Assembly: GCA_036274115.1 (NCBI GenBank)
Contig: DASUGI010000107.1
Span: forward strand, 15,094 to 79,093
Direction: 5' to 3'
From: JADLHS01 sp036274115
GTDB lineage: Bacteria > Verrucomicrobiota > Verrucomicrobiia > Limisphaerales > JADLHS01
DNA length: 64,000 bases
The notes beneath the pieces were generated by a model. The model worked only from the letters and a program-made list of their open reading frames with translations, was not told the DNA's origin and did not search any database. Positions 42,892 through 50,795 of the stretch are shown piece by piece. Numbering within the stretch: the stretch's first letter is position 1; every line of letters starts with the position of its first letter. Both the position numbers and the translations under genes were made by a program.

Positions 42892-44307
42892 ATGCTCGAA
42901 CGCTTCTTTCGTCTCGGGGAGAACCAAACGGGTGTGCGCACCGAGATCCTTGCCGGCGTGACGACGTTCCTCACGATGTCCTACATCATCTTCGTTCAGC
43001 CAGCCGTACTGTCCGGAAAGATGTTCGGCATGGAGACCGGAATGGACTTCGGCGCGGTGATGACGGCGACCTGCCTGGCAGCCGCGCTGGCGACGACGAT
43101 CATGGCGTGCTACGCGCGTTATCCCATCGCTCAAGCACCGGGGATGGGTGAAAACTTCTTCTTCGTGTTTTCAGCGATTCCGGCGGCGACCGCGGCGGGT
43201 TTCACCAATGGCTGGCAAGTCGCGTTAGGCACGGTGTTCGTGTCGGGCGTCCTGTTCCTGATTTTATCGCTGATTGGGGTGCGCGAAATGATCTTCAACG
43301 CCGTGAGCCCGAGCATGAAGAACGGCATCGCGGCGGGCATTGGATTGTTCATCGCATTCATCGGGCTGCAGAATGCCGGATTGATTCTCAAAGACCCGGG
43401 CACAGCCGTGAAGTTGAATGCGCACTTCGCGTCACCGGACTTAATCGTGTTTTTTACCGGCTTGCTGACAACGTCAGTGTTGCATGCCCGTAAAATCCGC
43501 GGCTCGATTCTGTGGGGCATCGTTGCGGCAACCGTCCTGGCAGTGATGTTGAAGTTGCTTCTGCCCTCGTTGGGACAACCCATCGCCAACTCTCCGACCG
43601 TTACAAGCTCAAAGCTGATGACGCAGTTTCAATTCGCCAGCAGTGTTGTGGCCGCACCCCCATCGCTGGCCCCGACATTTTTGAAAATGGACATCCCAAA
43701 CGCGTTGTCAGCGAAGATGCTCCCGTTCGTGTTTGTGTTTCTGTTTATGTTCATGTTTGACGCCATTGGGACCTTGATTGGCGTGAGTGAACAGGCCGGA
43801 TTCATGCGCGACAACAAACTGCCGCGCGCCAGGGAAGCGATGGTGTCGGATGCCGTGGGCACGGTGGCGGGTGCGGCATTGGGGACGAGCACCGTGACCA
43901 GCTTTATTGAGAGTGCTTCGGGAGTCGAACAAGGCGGGCGCACCGGGCTGACGGGCCTCGTGGTGGCCGCGCTTTTTCTAGTGGCGCTTTTCTTCAGTCC
44001 GCTCATCGCGATGGTGGGAAGTTATCCCGCGATTACCGCACCGGCACTGGTCATCGTAGGTGCGATGATGATTCAAAACGTGACAAAGATTGACTGGAAA
44101 GACCACAGCGAGTCGATTCCGTCCTTTCTCATTTTGATCGGCATTCCGTTGTCGTATTCCATTGCGGACGGGTTGGCGTTGGGATTCATCAGCTATCCCA
44201 TCATCAAACTGTTCAGCGGGCGCGGACGGGAAGTGAGTTGGCTCGCTTATGTGGTGGCAGCGGTGCTGGTGCTCTATTTCGTCTTTGTCCGCAGCCAGAT
44301 GGGGTAG
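42892..44307 (+). CDS. NCS2-family purine permease (AzgA/PbuG type)
   Basis: A 471-residue membrane transporter with about 12-14 helices, of the AzgA-like branch that takes up guanine, hypoxanthine and adenine. Motifs are RTEILAGVTTFLTMSYIIFV near the N-terminus, QAPGMGENFFFVFS near residue 81 (the substrate-binding NCS2 motif), IGLFIAFIGLQNAGLI, FMFMFDAIGTLIGVSEQAGF near residue 285 and GTSTVTSFIESASGVEQGGRTGLT near 335. The ATG at 42892 was chosen over an upstream TTG at 42856 because it gives the usual LERFFRLGENQT start. With xanthine dehydrogenase and xdhC it suggests import and breakdown of purines. Confidence 0.92.
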   Translation: MLERFFRLGENQTGVRTEILAGVTTFLTMSYIIFVQPAVLSGKMFGMETGMDFGAVMTATCLAAALATTIMACYARYPIAQAPGMGENFFFVFSAIPAATAAGFTNGWQVALGTVFVSGVLFLILSLIGVREMIFNAVSPSMKNGIAAGIGLFIAFIGLQNAGLILKDPGTAVKLNAHFASPDLIVFFTGLLTTSVLHARKIRGSILWGIVAATVLAVMLKLLLPSLGQPIANSPTVTSSKLMTQFQFASSVVAAPPSLAPTFLKMDIPNALSAKMLPFVFVFLFMFMFDAIGTLIGVSEQAGFMRDNKLPRAREAMVSDAVGTVAGAALGTSTVTSFIESASGVEQGGRTGLTGLVVAALFLVALFFSPLIAMVGSYPAITAPALVIVGAMMIQNVTKIDWKDHSESIPSFLILIGIPLSYSIADGLALGFISYPIIKLFSGRGREVSWLAYVVAAVLVLYFVFVRSQMG

Positions 44308-44372
44308 ATCGGGCAAGTCGGCCAAAATAACCTTGCCACCAGCGGCGAAGATTGGTTCATTTTGAAGGCTTC

Positions 44373-44457
44373 GCGCACGTGGCGGAATTGGCAGACGCGC
44401 TACTTTGAGGTGGTAGTGCCGTAAGGCGTGCAGGTTCAAGTCCTGCCGTGCGCACCA
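44373..44457 (+). tRNA. tRNA-Leu (anticodon GAG), CCA encoded
   Basis: An 85-base class II tRNA. Acceptor arms gcgcacg (44373-44379) and cgtgcgc (44447-44453) pair fully; the D arm begins ggcggaattggcagacgcgc; the anticodon loop ttgaggt gives GAG; the variable arm and a T arm with ggttcaagtcc follow. The encoded CCA is at 44455-44457. It reads CUC/CUU leucine codons. Confidence 0.95.
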
Positions 44458-44608
44458 CATTTTCGCAGGTAAAAGACAGTTCCCAGTCAGCCCAGCTCCC
44501 GGGAATTGTGCTCGTCCGTCTCCTCCCGCCAGGCGCCAGCAGAGAATCAAGCGTTCCGCTATTTGCCCGTGGGAAATGCGTTGGTAAGGTTACTCGGCAA
44601 AGTGCTGT

Positions 44609-44941
44609 ATGAAACAAACGTTGCTGAAATCCTTCGGTGTTGTCATCAAAAGGCGACGTGAGTTTCTCGCCTTAAGCCAACAGCAACTCGCTGCCCGTTC
44701 CAGTTTGCATCGGACGTACATTTCGGATGTCGAGCGGGGTGCCCGAAACGTCAGTTTTGATAGCATTTACAGTCTTTCGAAGGGACTTGGCGTTTTACCC
44801 TCGTTGCTCTTTGCCGAAGCCGAACTCAATGCCTACAAGTCCGCCGGAGAGCAAGTCCCAGGCGCGACCGAAAAGGCCCGGACCGCCGCCGACCTGACCC
44901 TCGCGAAAGGGCACGAATTGACCGTCAAAGTGGGATCCTGA
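44609..44941 (+). CDS. XRE-family helix-turn-helix regulator
   Basis: A 110-residue DNA-binding protein. The N-terminal HTH_3 domain spans about residues 8-66: FGVVIKRRREFLALSQQQLA starts helix 1-2, then ARSSLHRTYISDVERGARNV and DSIYSLSKGLGVLPSLLF. The remaining 45 residues are polar and probably disordered, or hold a weak dimer helix. It is a likely transcriptional repressor; its target is unknown. It sits 109 bases upstream of the sensor-kinase gene but this need not mean regulation. Confidence 0.85.
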   Translation: MKQTLLKSFGVVIKRRREFLALSQQQLAARSSLHRTYISDVERGARNVSFDSIYSLSKGLGVLPSLLFAEAELNAYKSAGEQVPGATEKARTAADLTLAKGHELTVKVGS

Positions 44942-45050
44942 CGGATATCCAGTTTGTGGCATTTTGATTCAAGGTTTGTTCCCGCGATGGTCCCGGCAGC
45001 CATGATTCATTGGTCTTTACTTGGTCTCTGCAACTTCCAACCATTTGCTC

Positions 45051-48014
45051 ATGCGGAAAACTGCACGAGCGCTTTTCACCGTCTGGCTGTGGCTTTGCGG
45101 ATTGGAAATCGCTTCATCCGCAGACACCCCTGCATACATCGTGGATTCGGCCCCGGCCGGGCTGCCGCAAAGCTCCGTGATTTCAATCGCGCAAACACGC
45201 GATGGCTATCTTTGGCTGGGCACACGGGATGGATTGGCGCGCTTTGATGGCAATCGCTTTGAGGTATTTACGGAATGGAACACGCCTGGACTGAAGAGCA
45301 GCACCATCGTGCGTCTGTTTGCCGATAGCCGAGGGGGATTGTGGGTGGGCACTCCTGCGGGGGCCAATTACATCAAGGATGGTCACATAACGGATGTGGA
45401 CCTCGGCAGCGGTGCGATGCAGTTGGCATCCGAGTGCGAGGATATCACGGGCGCAGTCTGGCTTTACACGGTGGATAATCGGTTGGCCCGGTGTCGCGAT
45501 GGGAAGGTGGAAAATGTCTGGCCGGTCGGGGCACGATTCAGCAATTGTCGTGTCGTCATCACCGAGACGAATGGCCAGATGTGGATGGGAACGGACACGG
45601 AATTAATCAGTGTCGCGTCGGATTTGGCGGCATCGCCATTCGAGTTATTGGTGCGAACGAATGCGCGGCCGGTACGACTGGACTATCTGGTGCCCAGCAG
45701 ATCCGGCGGCTTCTGGCAACTTGCGGACCGACGGGTCTCAAAGGTGCATACGAATCAGGTGGCAAAGGATTTCGGACCTTATCCCTGGGGCACGGCGCGC
45801 ATCATGGCAGCCATCGAGGCCCGGGACGGCCATTTGATTGTGGGAACGCAAGACAAAGGCGTATTCCGTTTCACTGCTGAAGGAATCAGTCATCGCGTGC
45901 CGGGGCTGACACGGGACACCGCCTTGTCGTTGTGCGAGGATCGGGAGGGAAACCTCTGGGTGGGAACGGATGGGGGCGGGTTGAATCGAGTAAAACGCAA
46001 TCCGTTCAATTTGGTCGAGGCCGGAAGAGACTGGGTAGTGCAATCAGTCTCGGCCGACACAAACGGCGGAATCTGGTTGGGCTTTTTTGGAAGCGGCGCC
46101 AGCTACTGGAAGGATGGTAAGGTTCGCGACTTTGGGCCCAGCGAAGGATTGACCGCTGTCGACCTGAGATCCAAACCAAATTTCTCTTCAGTGCTGGTGG
46201 ACAAGCAGCAGAGAGTTTGGGTGGGCACGAGAGACGCAGGGTTATTCGAATTCATCAACGGACGGTTTCAATTCGTTTCCTTGCTTTTTGGCCACAACAT
46301 TTCCGCACTCTACGAGGATCGTTCCGGCAAGGTATGGGCTGGCACAGGCTTTGGACTGGCGCAATGGGATGGCAGTACATGGCAAGGGTTCACAAATGGT
46401 CTGGTCGGTAAGCAGATTACAGCGATCGTGGACGACGCGAACGGGAACGTATGGATCGGCACGGCGCGGGAAGGTCTTTATCGTTGGGCCAATGGCGAGC
46501 TTGCTGCCGTCCATCAAACCAATGGATTGCCGTGCGAGAACATTACGTCACTTTGTGCCGATGCCGACGGGGTGCTCTGGGTGGGAACGGGAAATGGTTT
46601 GGGCCGGTTGCAGGGAGGCCGATGGACTCGGTTTGGCGCGGCAAACGGGCTGGCGACCGACAATATCAATTATCTCATCGACGATGAGCTGGGCAATTTA
46701 TGGGTCGGTTCAAACGTTGGTCTCATGCGAGTGGCCAAGAAGTCGCTGGCAGATTTTGATTCCAAAAAATCTTCGATCATTTCCTGCCGGGTTTATGGAT
46801 TCGGGGACGGTCTCCCCACCAGCGAATGCTCGCGCGGCTCACAGCCAGCAGCATGTCGCACCAGGGATGGGCGACTGTGGTTTCCCACCATCCGCGGATT
46901 GGTCACGATCAATCCGTCAGAATTGACGCCCAATACCAATCCACCCCCCGTAGCAGTTGAGTCGATATTGCTGGACGACGTGAAACTGAACACGAATACG
47001 TTGGCGACCTCGGGAATCAGCGAGTTGACTTTGCCAGCGGGCGCAGGCCGGTTGGAAATCATCTATACGAGTTTGAATCTTGCCGCGCCCGAGGGAGCCC
47101 GTTACCGCTACTGGATGGAAGGACTCGACAAGAGTTGGAGTTCGCCAACCAGCGTGCGGCAAGTGACCTACCGATTGCCCCCGGGCGATTATCAGTTCCA
47201 CGTCACGGCGTGTAATGAGGATGGTATCTGGAATGAGCAAGGCGTTTCATTCGGAGTGACGGTACTCCCGCCTTTCTGGCAGAAGTGGTGGTTTATTACG
47301 GCAGTTGCCGCCGGGATCCTGGCCACCGTTGCCAGCGTGGTTTATTTCGTTTCAACCCAGCGACTGCAACGACAGTTGGCGTTGATGCGACAACAGGAGG
47401 CGTTGGAAAAGGAGCGCGCTCGCATCGCCCGCGATTTGCATGATCAACTGGGCGCAAACCTGACGCAGGTGGCTTTGCTCGGTGAAATGGCCGAGGAAGA
47501 CAAGAATCAGCCCGCCGAAATTGAATCCCATGCCAAACAGATCTCCCAGACAGCTCGGGATACATCGCGAGCACTCGATGAAATCGTCTGGGCCGCCAAC
47601 CCGCAGAACGATACGTTGGAAGGGCTGGTCAATTACGCCTGCAAATATGCGCAGGACTACCTGGCTTTGGCGGGATTGCGTTATCGATTGGAAGTTCCCC
47701 CGCAGTTGCCCGCAACGGTCATCCCGCCTGATCTACGACACAATATCTTTCTCGCCTTCAAGGAGTCGGTAAACAATGTGGTGAAGCACGCCCGTGCCAA
47801 CGAAGTGAAGATTCGGCTCCGTCTCAATGGAGACAAGTTCACCATGGAAGTCGAAGACGACGGACGCGGGCCCGGTGAAGCCGCGACGAAGAAGGGCAGA
47901 AATGGATTGCGCAACATGCGCAAGCGGATGGAAGATGTCGGCGGTGAGTTTATCCTGGAGCCGGGTGAGCCGCGTGGCACTCGAGTGCGGCTCACGGCAC
48001 CGCTGAAGCGATAA
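45051..48014 (+). CDS. Beta-propeller sensor histidine kinase (HisKA_3 type)
   Basis: A 987-residue membrane sensor. A signal peptide (residues 4-24) is followed by two seven-bladed-type propeller repeats (about 27-650), seen as repeated DG-x-LW-x-GT/WVGT segments such as RDGYLWLGTRDGLARFDG and REGNLWVGTDGGGLNRV. Then comes a Y_Y_Y-like beta domain (about 663-740, RYRYWMEGLDKSW), a single membrane helix (about 745-768), HisKA_3 with RIARDLHDQLGANLTQVAL (His near residue 796), and a HATPase domain with NNVVKHA and RNGLRNMRKRME. Unlike hybrid relatives it has no receiver domain. The next gene, 6 bases away, encodes its likely response regulator. Confidence 0.93.
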   Translation: MRKTARALFTVWLWLCGLEIASSADTPAYIVDSAPAGLPQSSVISIAQTRDGYLWLGTRDGLARFDGNRFEVFTEWNTPGLKSSTIVRLFADSRGGLWVGTPAGANYIKDGHITDVDLGSGAMQLASECEDITGAVWLYTVDNRLARCRDGKVENVWPVGARFSNCRVVITETNGQMWMGTDTELISVASDLAASPFELLVRTNARPVRLDYLVPSRSGGFWQLADRRVSKVHTNQVAKDFGPYPWGTARIMAAIEARDGHLIVGTQDKGVFRFTAEGISHRVPGLTRDTALSLCEDREGNLWVGTDGGGLNRVKRNPFNLVEAGRDWVVQSVSADTNGGIWLGFFGSGASYWKDGKVRDFGPSEGLTAVDLRSKPNFSSVLVDKQQRVWVGTRDAGLFEFINGRFQFVSLLFGHNISALYEDRSGKVWAGTGFGLAQWDGSTWQGFTNGLVGKQITAIVDDANGNVWIGTAREGLYRWANGELAAVHQTNGLPCENITSLCADADGVLWVGTGNGLGRLQGGRWTRFGAANGLATDNINYLIDDELGNLWVGSNVGLMRVAKKSLADFDSKKSSIISCRVYGFGDGLPTSECSRGSQPAACRTRDGRLWFPTIRGLVTINPSELTPNTNPPPVAVESILLDDVKLNTNTLATSGISELTLPAGAGRLEIIYTSLNLAAPEGARYRYWMEGLDKSWSSPTSVRQVTYRLPPGDYQFHVTACNEDGIWNEQGVSFGVTVLPPFWQKWWFITAVAAGILATVASVVYFVSTQRLQRQLALMRQQEALEKERARIARDLHDQLGANLTQVALLGEMAEEDKNQPAEIESHAKQISQTARDTSRALDEIVWAANPQNDTLEGLVNYACKYAQDYLALAGLRYRLEVPPQLPATVIPPDLRHNIFLAFKESVNNVVKHARANEVKIRLRLNGDKFTMEVEDDGRGPGEAATKKGRNGLRNMRKRMEDVGGEFILEPGEPRGTRVRLTAPLKR

Positions 48015-48020
48015 TCATTC

Positions 48021-48665
48021 ATGCCAATCACGGTTTCGATAGTTGAAGATAGCGAGCAACTGCGCGGGACGCTGGCTCGGATGATCGGTCGGGCCGAAGG
48101 CTTTCAATGCCTCGGTGATTACGGCACCGCGGAAGAAGCTCTCGATGCGATTCCAAAGAATCCGCCCAACGTCGTATTGATGGATATCAACCTCCCCGGC
48201 ATGAACGGCGTCGAATGTGTCCGCAAGTTGAAGCAGCTGACACCGGGAACTCAGGTGGTCATGCTGACCGCTTACGAGGATACGGAGAATATTTTTAATT
48301 CCCTCGCGGCCGGCGCGTCTGGCTATTTGCTGAAACGCTCCAAGAGTGCGGAGATTCTTGAAGCGATTCGCGACGTGCAGAATGGCGGCTCGCCGATGAC
48401 CACCCACATCGCCCGCAAGGTGGTCCAATCATTTCAATCCTCAGGTGCTGCGACGGTTCCGGCGGCAAGCGTTGAGCCTTCCGAAGAGTTGTCCCCTCGT
48501 GAGCAGGAAGTTCTGGATCTGTTGAGCCAGGGGTTCATGTATAAAGAGATCTCTGACAAGCTCGGGATCAGCTTTGAAACTGTCCGCACCTACATCCGAC
48601 GCATCTATGAAAAGCTCCATGTGCGAACGAGAACTGAGGCGGTGGCGAAAGCTTTGAGGCGTTGA
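48021..48665 (+). CDS. NarL/FixJ-type response regulator
   Basis: A 214-residue two-domain regulator. The receiver domain has acidic ED at residues 9-10, the phosphoacceptor Asp55 in VVLMDINLPGMNG, Thr83 in VVMLTAYEDTEN and Lys105 in GYLLKRSKSA. The C-terminal LuxR-type helix-turn-helix starts at LSPREQEVLDLLSQGFMYKE and continues with ISDKLGISFETVRTYIRRIY. It begins six bases after the kinase stop, so the two form one unit. Output genes are unknown. Confidence 0.94.
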   Translation: MPITVSIVEDSEQLRGTLARMIGRAEGFQCLGDYGTAEEALDAIPKNPPNVVLMDINLPGMNGVECVRKLKQLTPGTQVVMLTAYEDTENIFNSLAAGASGYLLKRSKSAEILEAIRDVQNGGSPMTTHIARKVVQSFQSSGAATVPAASVEPSEELSPREQEVLDLLSQGFMYKEISDKLGISFETVRTYIRRIYEKLHVRTRTEAVAKALRR

Positions 48666-48913
48666 TTAAAATACAACGTCTTGATATTAAGTAGTTAAGG
48701 GATATCAGTCACTGTCCCCCGTAATGGGGACTATTCTCTCCGCAAACCTGTTGTATGATGCGAGCGTTGTTGGACGCAAAATGCAGGTTACCGTGTGTGA
48801 AGTAAGGCGTAGAGCTGCGGCGCCGCGGAAAACAACGGGAGATTTAAGCGACTTTAAATAGTGCATTTGTTCTCAGGCAGAGGGTCGGACGCAAGTCCGG
48901 CCCTTTCGCTTTT
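48666..48913 (+). ncRNA. Possible small RNA or long 3' UTR ending in a terminator hairpin
   Basis: The 275-base gap after the response regulator has no convincing reading frame. It contains a short palindrome (tccccc..gggga at about 48713-48730), a possible -10 box (tatgat near 48754) and ends in a terminator-like hairpin. It may be an independent transcript or just the 3' end of the regulator message. No known RNA family was recognised. Confidence 0.25.
48881..48913 (+). terminator. Terminator-like hairpin after the response regulator region
   Basis: A 10-bp stem (agggtcggac, loop gcaa, gtccggccct, one G-T pair) followed by ttcgctttt. It is probably the end of the kinase/regulator transcript or of an RNA in the gap; it lies just before the convergent ribE stop. 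Confidence 0.6.
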
Positions 48914-48939
48914 GGGGGAAGGCCTTCAATCTCCCGGAT

Positions 48940-49551
48940 TTATCGCCGTCGAGACGTCTTTAGAAACTTTTCCACGTACTTACCGAGGAGATCGGCCTCC
49001 AGGTTTACGAAGTCGCCGACTTTGCGGTCACCCAGAGCGGTAATCTCATAGGTATGCGGAATAATCCAGATCCGGAAGCTTGATTTCTTGACAGCGGCAA
49101 CGGTCAGGCTGATGCCATCCACGGCGATCGAACCCTTGTGGATGAGGTAACGCATCACCTCAGATGGAGCCGCGATATCCAGGACATGATCACGTCCAAC
49201 CCGTTCCCATTTGATGATTTTGCCAAGGCCATCGACATGACCCGTGACGAAGTGCCCGCCGAGTTCACCCTGGGCGCGCAGGGGTCGTTCGAGGTTTACG
49301 AGCGAACCCACCCTGGCGAACTGCATATTCGTCAACCGCCAGCTTTCCTGGAGCATGTCGAACTGGAGTAAACGGTCTTTGCCCCGCCTGGCCAGCTTAA
49401 CAACCGTGAGGCAACAACCATTCACCGCGACGCTCGCGCCGAGTTTCAAGCCGCGCCCGATCGTGCGGGCCCGCACGGTAAGGTGAATGGCTTTCTTCGT
49501 CGGCTGGATCGATTGGACTCTGCCGGCTTCCTCGACAATACCAGTAAACAT
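48940..49551 (-). CDS. ribE: Riboflavin synthase, alpha subunit
   Basis: A 203-residue protein with two tandem lumazine-binding domains, converting two 6,7-dimethyl-8-ribityllumazine molecules into riboflavin. Domain 1 starts MFTGIVEEAGRVQSI and has VAVNGCCLTVVKL and FDMLQESWRLTNM; domain 2 has GGHFVTGHVDGLGKII near residue 100, GSIAVDGISLTVAAV and IIPHTYEITAL. The starting MFTGIVEE is the family hallmark and fixes the start. It lies 51 bases downstream of ribD on the same strand. No FMN riboswitch was found upstream of either gene. Confidence 0.97.
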   Translation of the reverse strand: MFTGIVEEAGRVQSIQPTKKAIHLTVRARTIGRGLKLGASVAVNGCCLTVVKLARRGKDRLLQFDMLQESWRLTNMQFARVGSLVNLERPLRAQGELGGHFVTGHVDGLGKIIKWERVGRDHVLDIAAPSEVMRYLIHKGSIAVDGISLTVAAVKKSSFRIWIIPHTYEITALGDRKVGDFVNLEADLLGKYVEKFLKTSRRR

Positions 49552-49602
49552 GGGGGCAAACTAAGGCCAGGAACCGCCGCACGTCGAGGCATCAATTGCC
49601 AA

Positions 49603-50757
49603 TCAATCATCGCGGCTTGGCACACGTGCGGTCAATAGCAGGTCCTCCCCCAGGCGGCGCCACTCGACTTTTCGAAGCTCAAGCGCATCAGCCAAACGCA
49701 CCACTCCTTCCCCACCGACGGCTTTCCGCCCCTCCCGGCCACCGAGAATCTTAGGGGCGTAAAAAAAAGCGACGCGTTGAGCAAAGCGGCCGAGCAGGAA
49801 TGAAGCATTCACCTCGCCGCCACCTTCAACCAGCAAACTGGTGACATCCTCCGCACCGAGTGTTCGCAACAAGTGGCGTAGATCAATCGCGCGTTCTGAG
49901 GCTTGCTTATGGGATTTCCTGCCGCCGAGGATTAAAACGTTCACCCGCTTCGCGAGGGCATGGACGCGGGGTGGAGGCGCATGCTCACCTACCACGATCG
50001 TCGTCCCTGCCGCATGTTCGTCTGTAATGACTTTTGCGCCCAACGGTGTGCGGGCCAGCGAGTCCAATACAATCCGGCGAATCGGCTTTGCCATTTTCCA
50101 TTCTCCATTCTGCATCCTTGTCCTCACCGTAAGGCTTGGGTCATCCGCGAGAACGGTATTGACCCCGACCAGGATGGCATCGCTGCCTTGACGCAATTTC
50201 ATCCCGTACGCTCGGGCTTTCTCTCCCGTGATCCACTTCGACTCCCCGCTCGCCGTTGCGATCTTGCCATCGAGGGTCATTGCGGCTTTCACGGTGACAA
50301 ACGGAGTGCGATGGACGATCCAATGGTTGAAGGCTTCGTTCAATTTCGAACAATCCTCGCTCAGCACATTTGCAAAAACCTCGATACCGGATCGCTTCAA
50401 TATGGTGAAACCCTTTCCTGAGTGTTTTGGATTGGGATCCGTTGTCCCCACAACAACGCGCCTGACGCCCGCCGCGACGATGGCGTCCGTGCAAGGTGGC
50501 GTGCGACCGTGCGTGCAACACGGTTCAAGAGTTACGTAGAGAGTTGCGCCTCGCGCATCGAGCCCGCGCCGCCGTGCATTCTGCAGCGCGCGGATTTCAG
50601 CATGCGGCCCGCCAACCGGCGCGGTCCGGCCCTGTCCGATGATGCTCCCCTGCTTCACCAGGACGGCACCGACCGTTGGGTTCGGCGACGTTGTGCCATA
50701 GCCTTGCCGGGCCAGCCGCAAGGCGAGGCGCATGAAATGTTCGTCAACGGAGTTCAT
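49603..50757 (-). CDS. ribD: Bifunctional pyrimidine deaminase/reductase RibD
   Basis: A 384-residue riboflavin enzyme. The N-terminal deaminase has HAEIRALQNARRRG near residue 50 (His-Ala-Glu) and LEPCCTHGRTPPCTDAIVAA near residue 75, giving the zinc His and two Cys ligands. The C-terminal reductase begins near residue 150 with TVKAAMTLDGKIATASGESK and WITGEKARAYGMKLRQGSDA, and has LLVEGGGEVNASFL near 320. Deamination and reduction of the ribosylamino-pyrimidine follow GTP cyclohydrolase II. ribE follows directly. The start is set by the usual VDEHFMRLALRLARQG motif. Confidence 0.96.
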   Translation of the reverse strand: MNSVDEHFMRLALRLARQGYGTTSPNPTVGAVLVKQGSIIGQGRTAPVGGPHAEIRALQNARRRGLDARGATLYVTLEPCCTHGRTPPCTDAIVAAGVRRVVVGTTDPNPKHSGKGFTILKRSGIEVFANVLSEDCSKLNEAFNHWIVHRTPFVTVKAAMTLDGKIATASGESKWITGEKARAYGMKLRQGSDAILVGVNTVLADDPSLTVRTRMQNGEWKMAKPIRRIVLDSLARTPLGAKVITDEHAAGTTIVVGEHAPPPRVHALAKRVNVLILGGRKSHKQASERAIDLRHLLRTLGAEDVTSLLVEGGGEVNASFLLGRFAQRVAFFYAPKILGGREGRKAVGGEGVVRLADALELRKVEWRRLGEDLLLTARVPSRDD

Positions 50758-50795
50758 TCTTTGCGCACATTGAGGGAACTGTTATTCGCCTTGGC

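Noticed and set aside
50758..50795. FMN riboswitch upstream of ribD
   Set aside because: The leader space before ribD is very short (38 bases to the subtilase stop) and no conserved RFN core was seen there.
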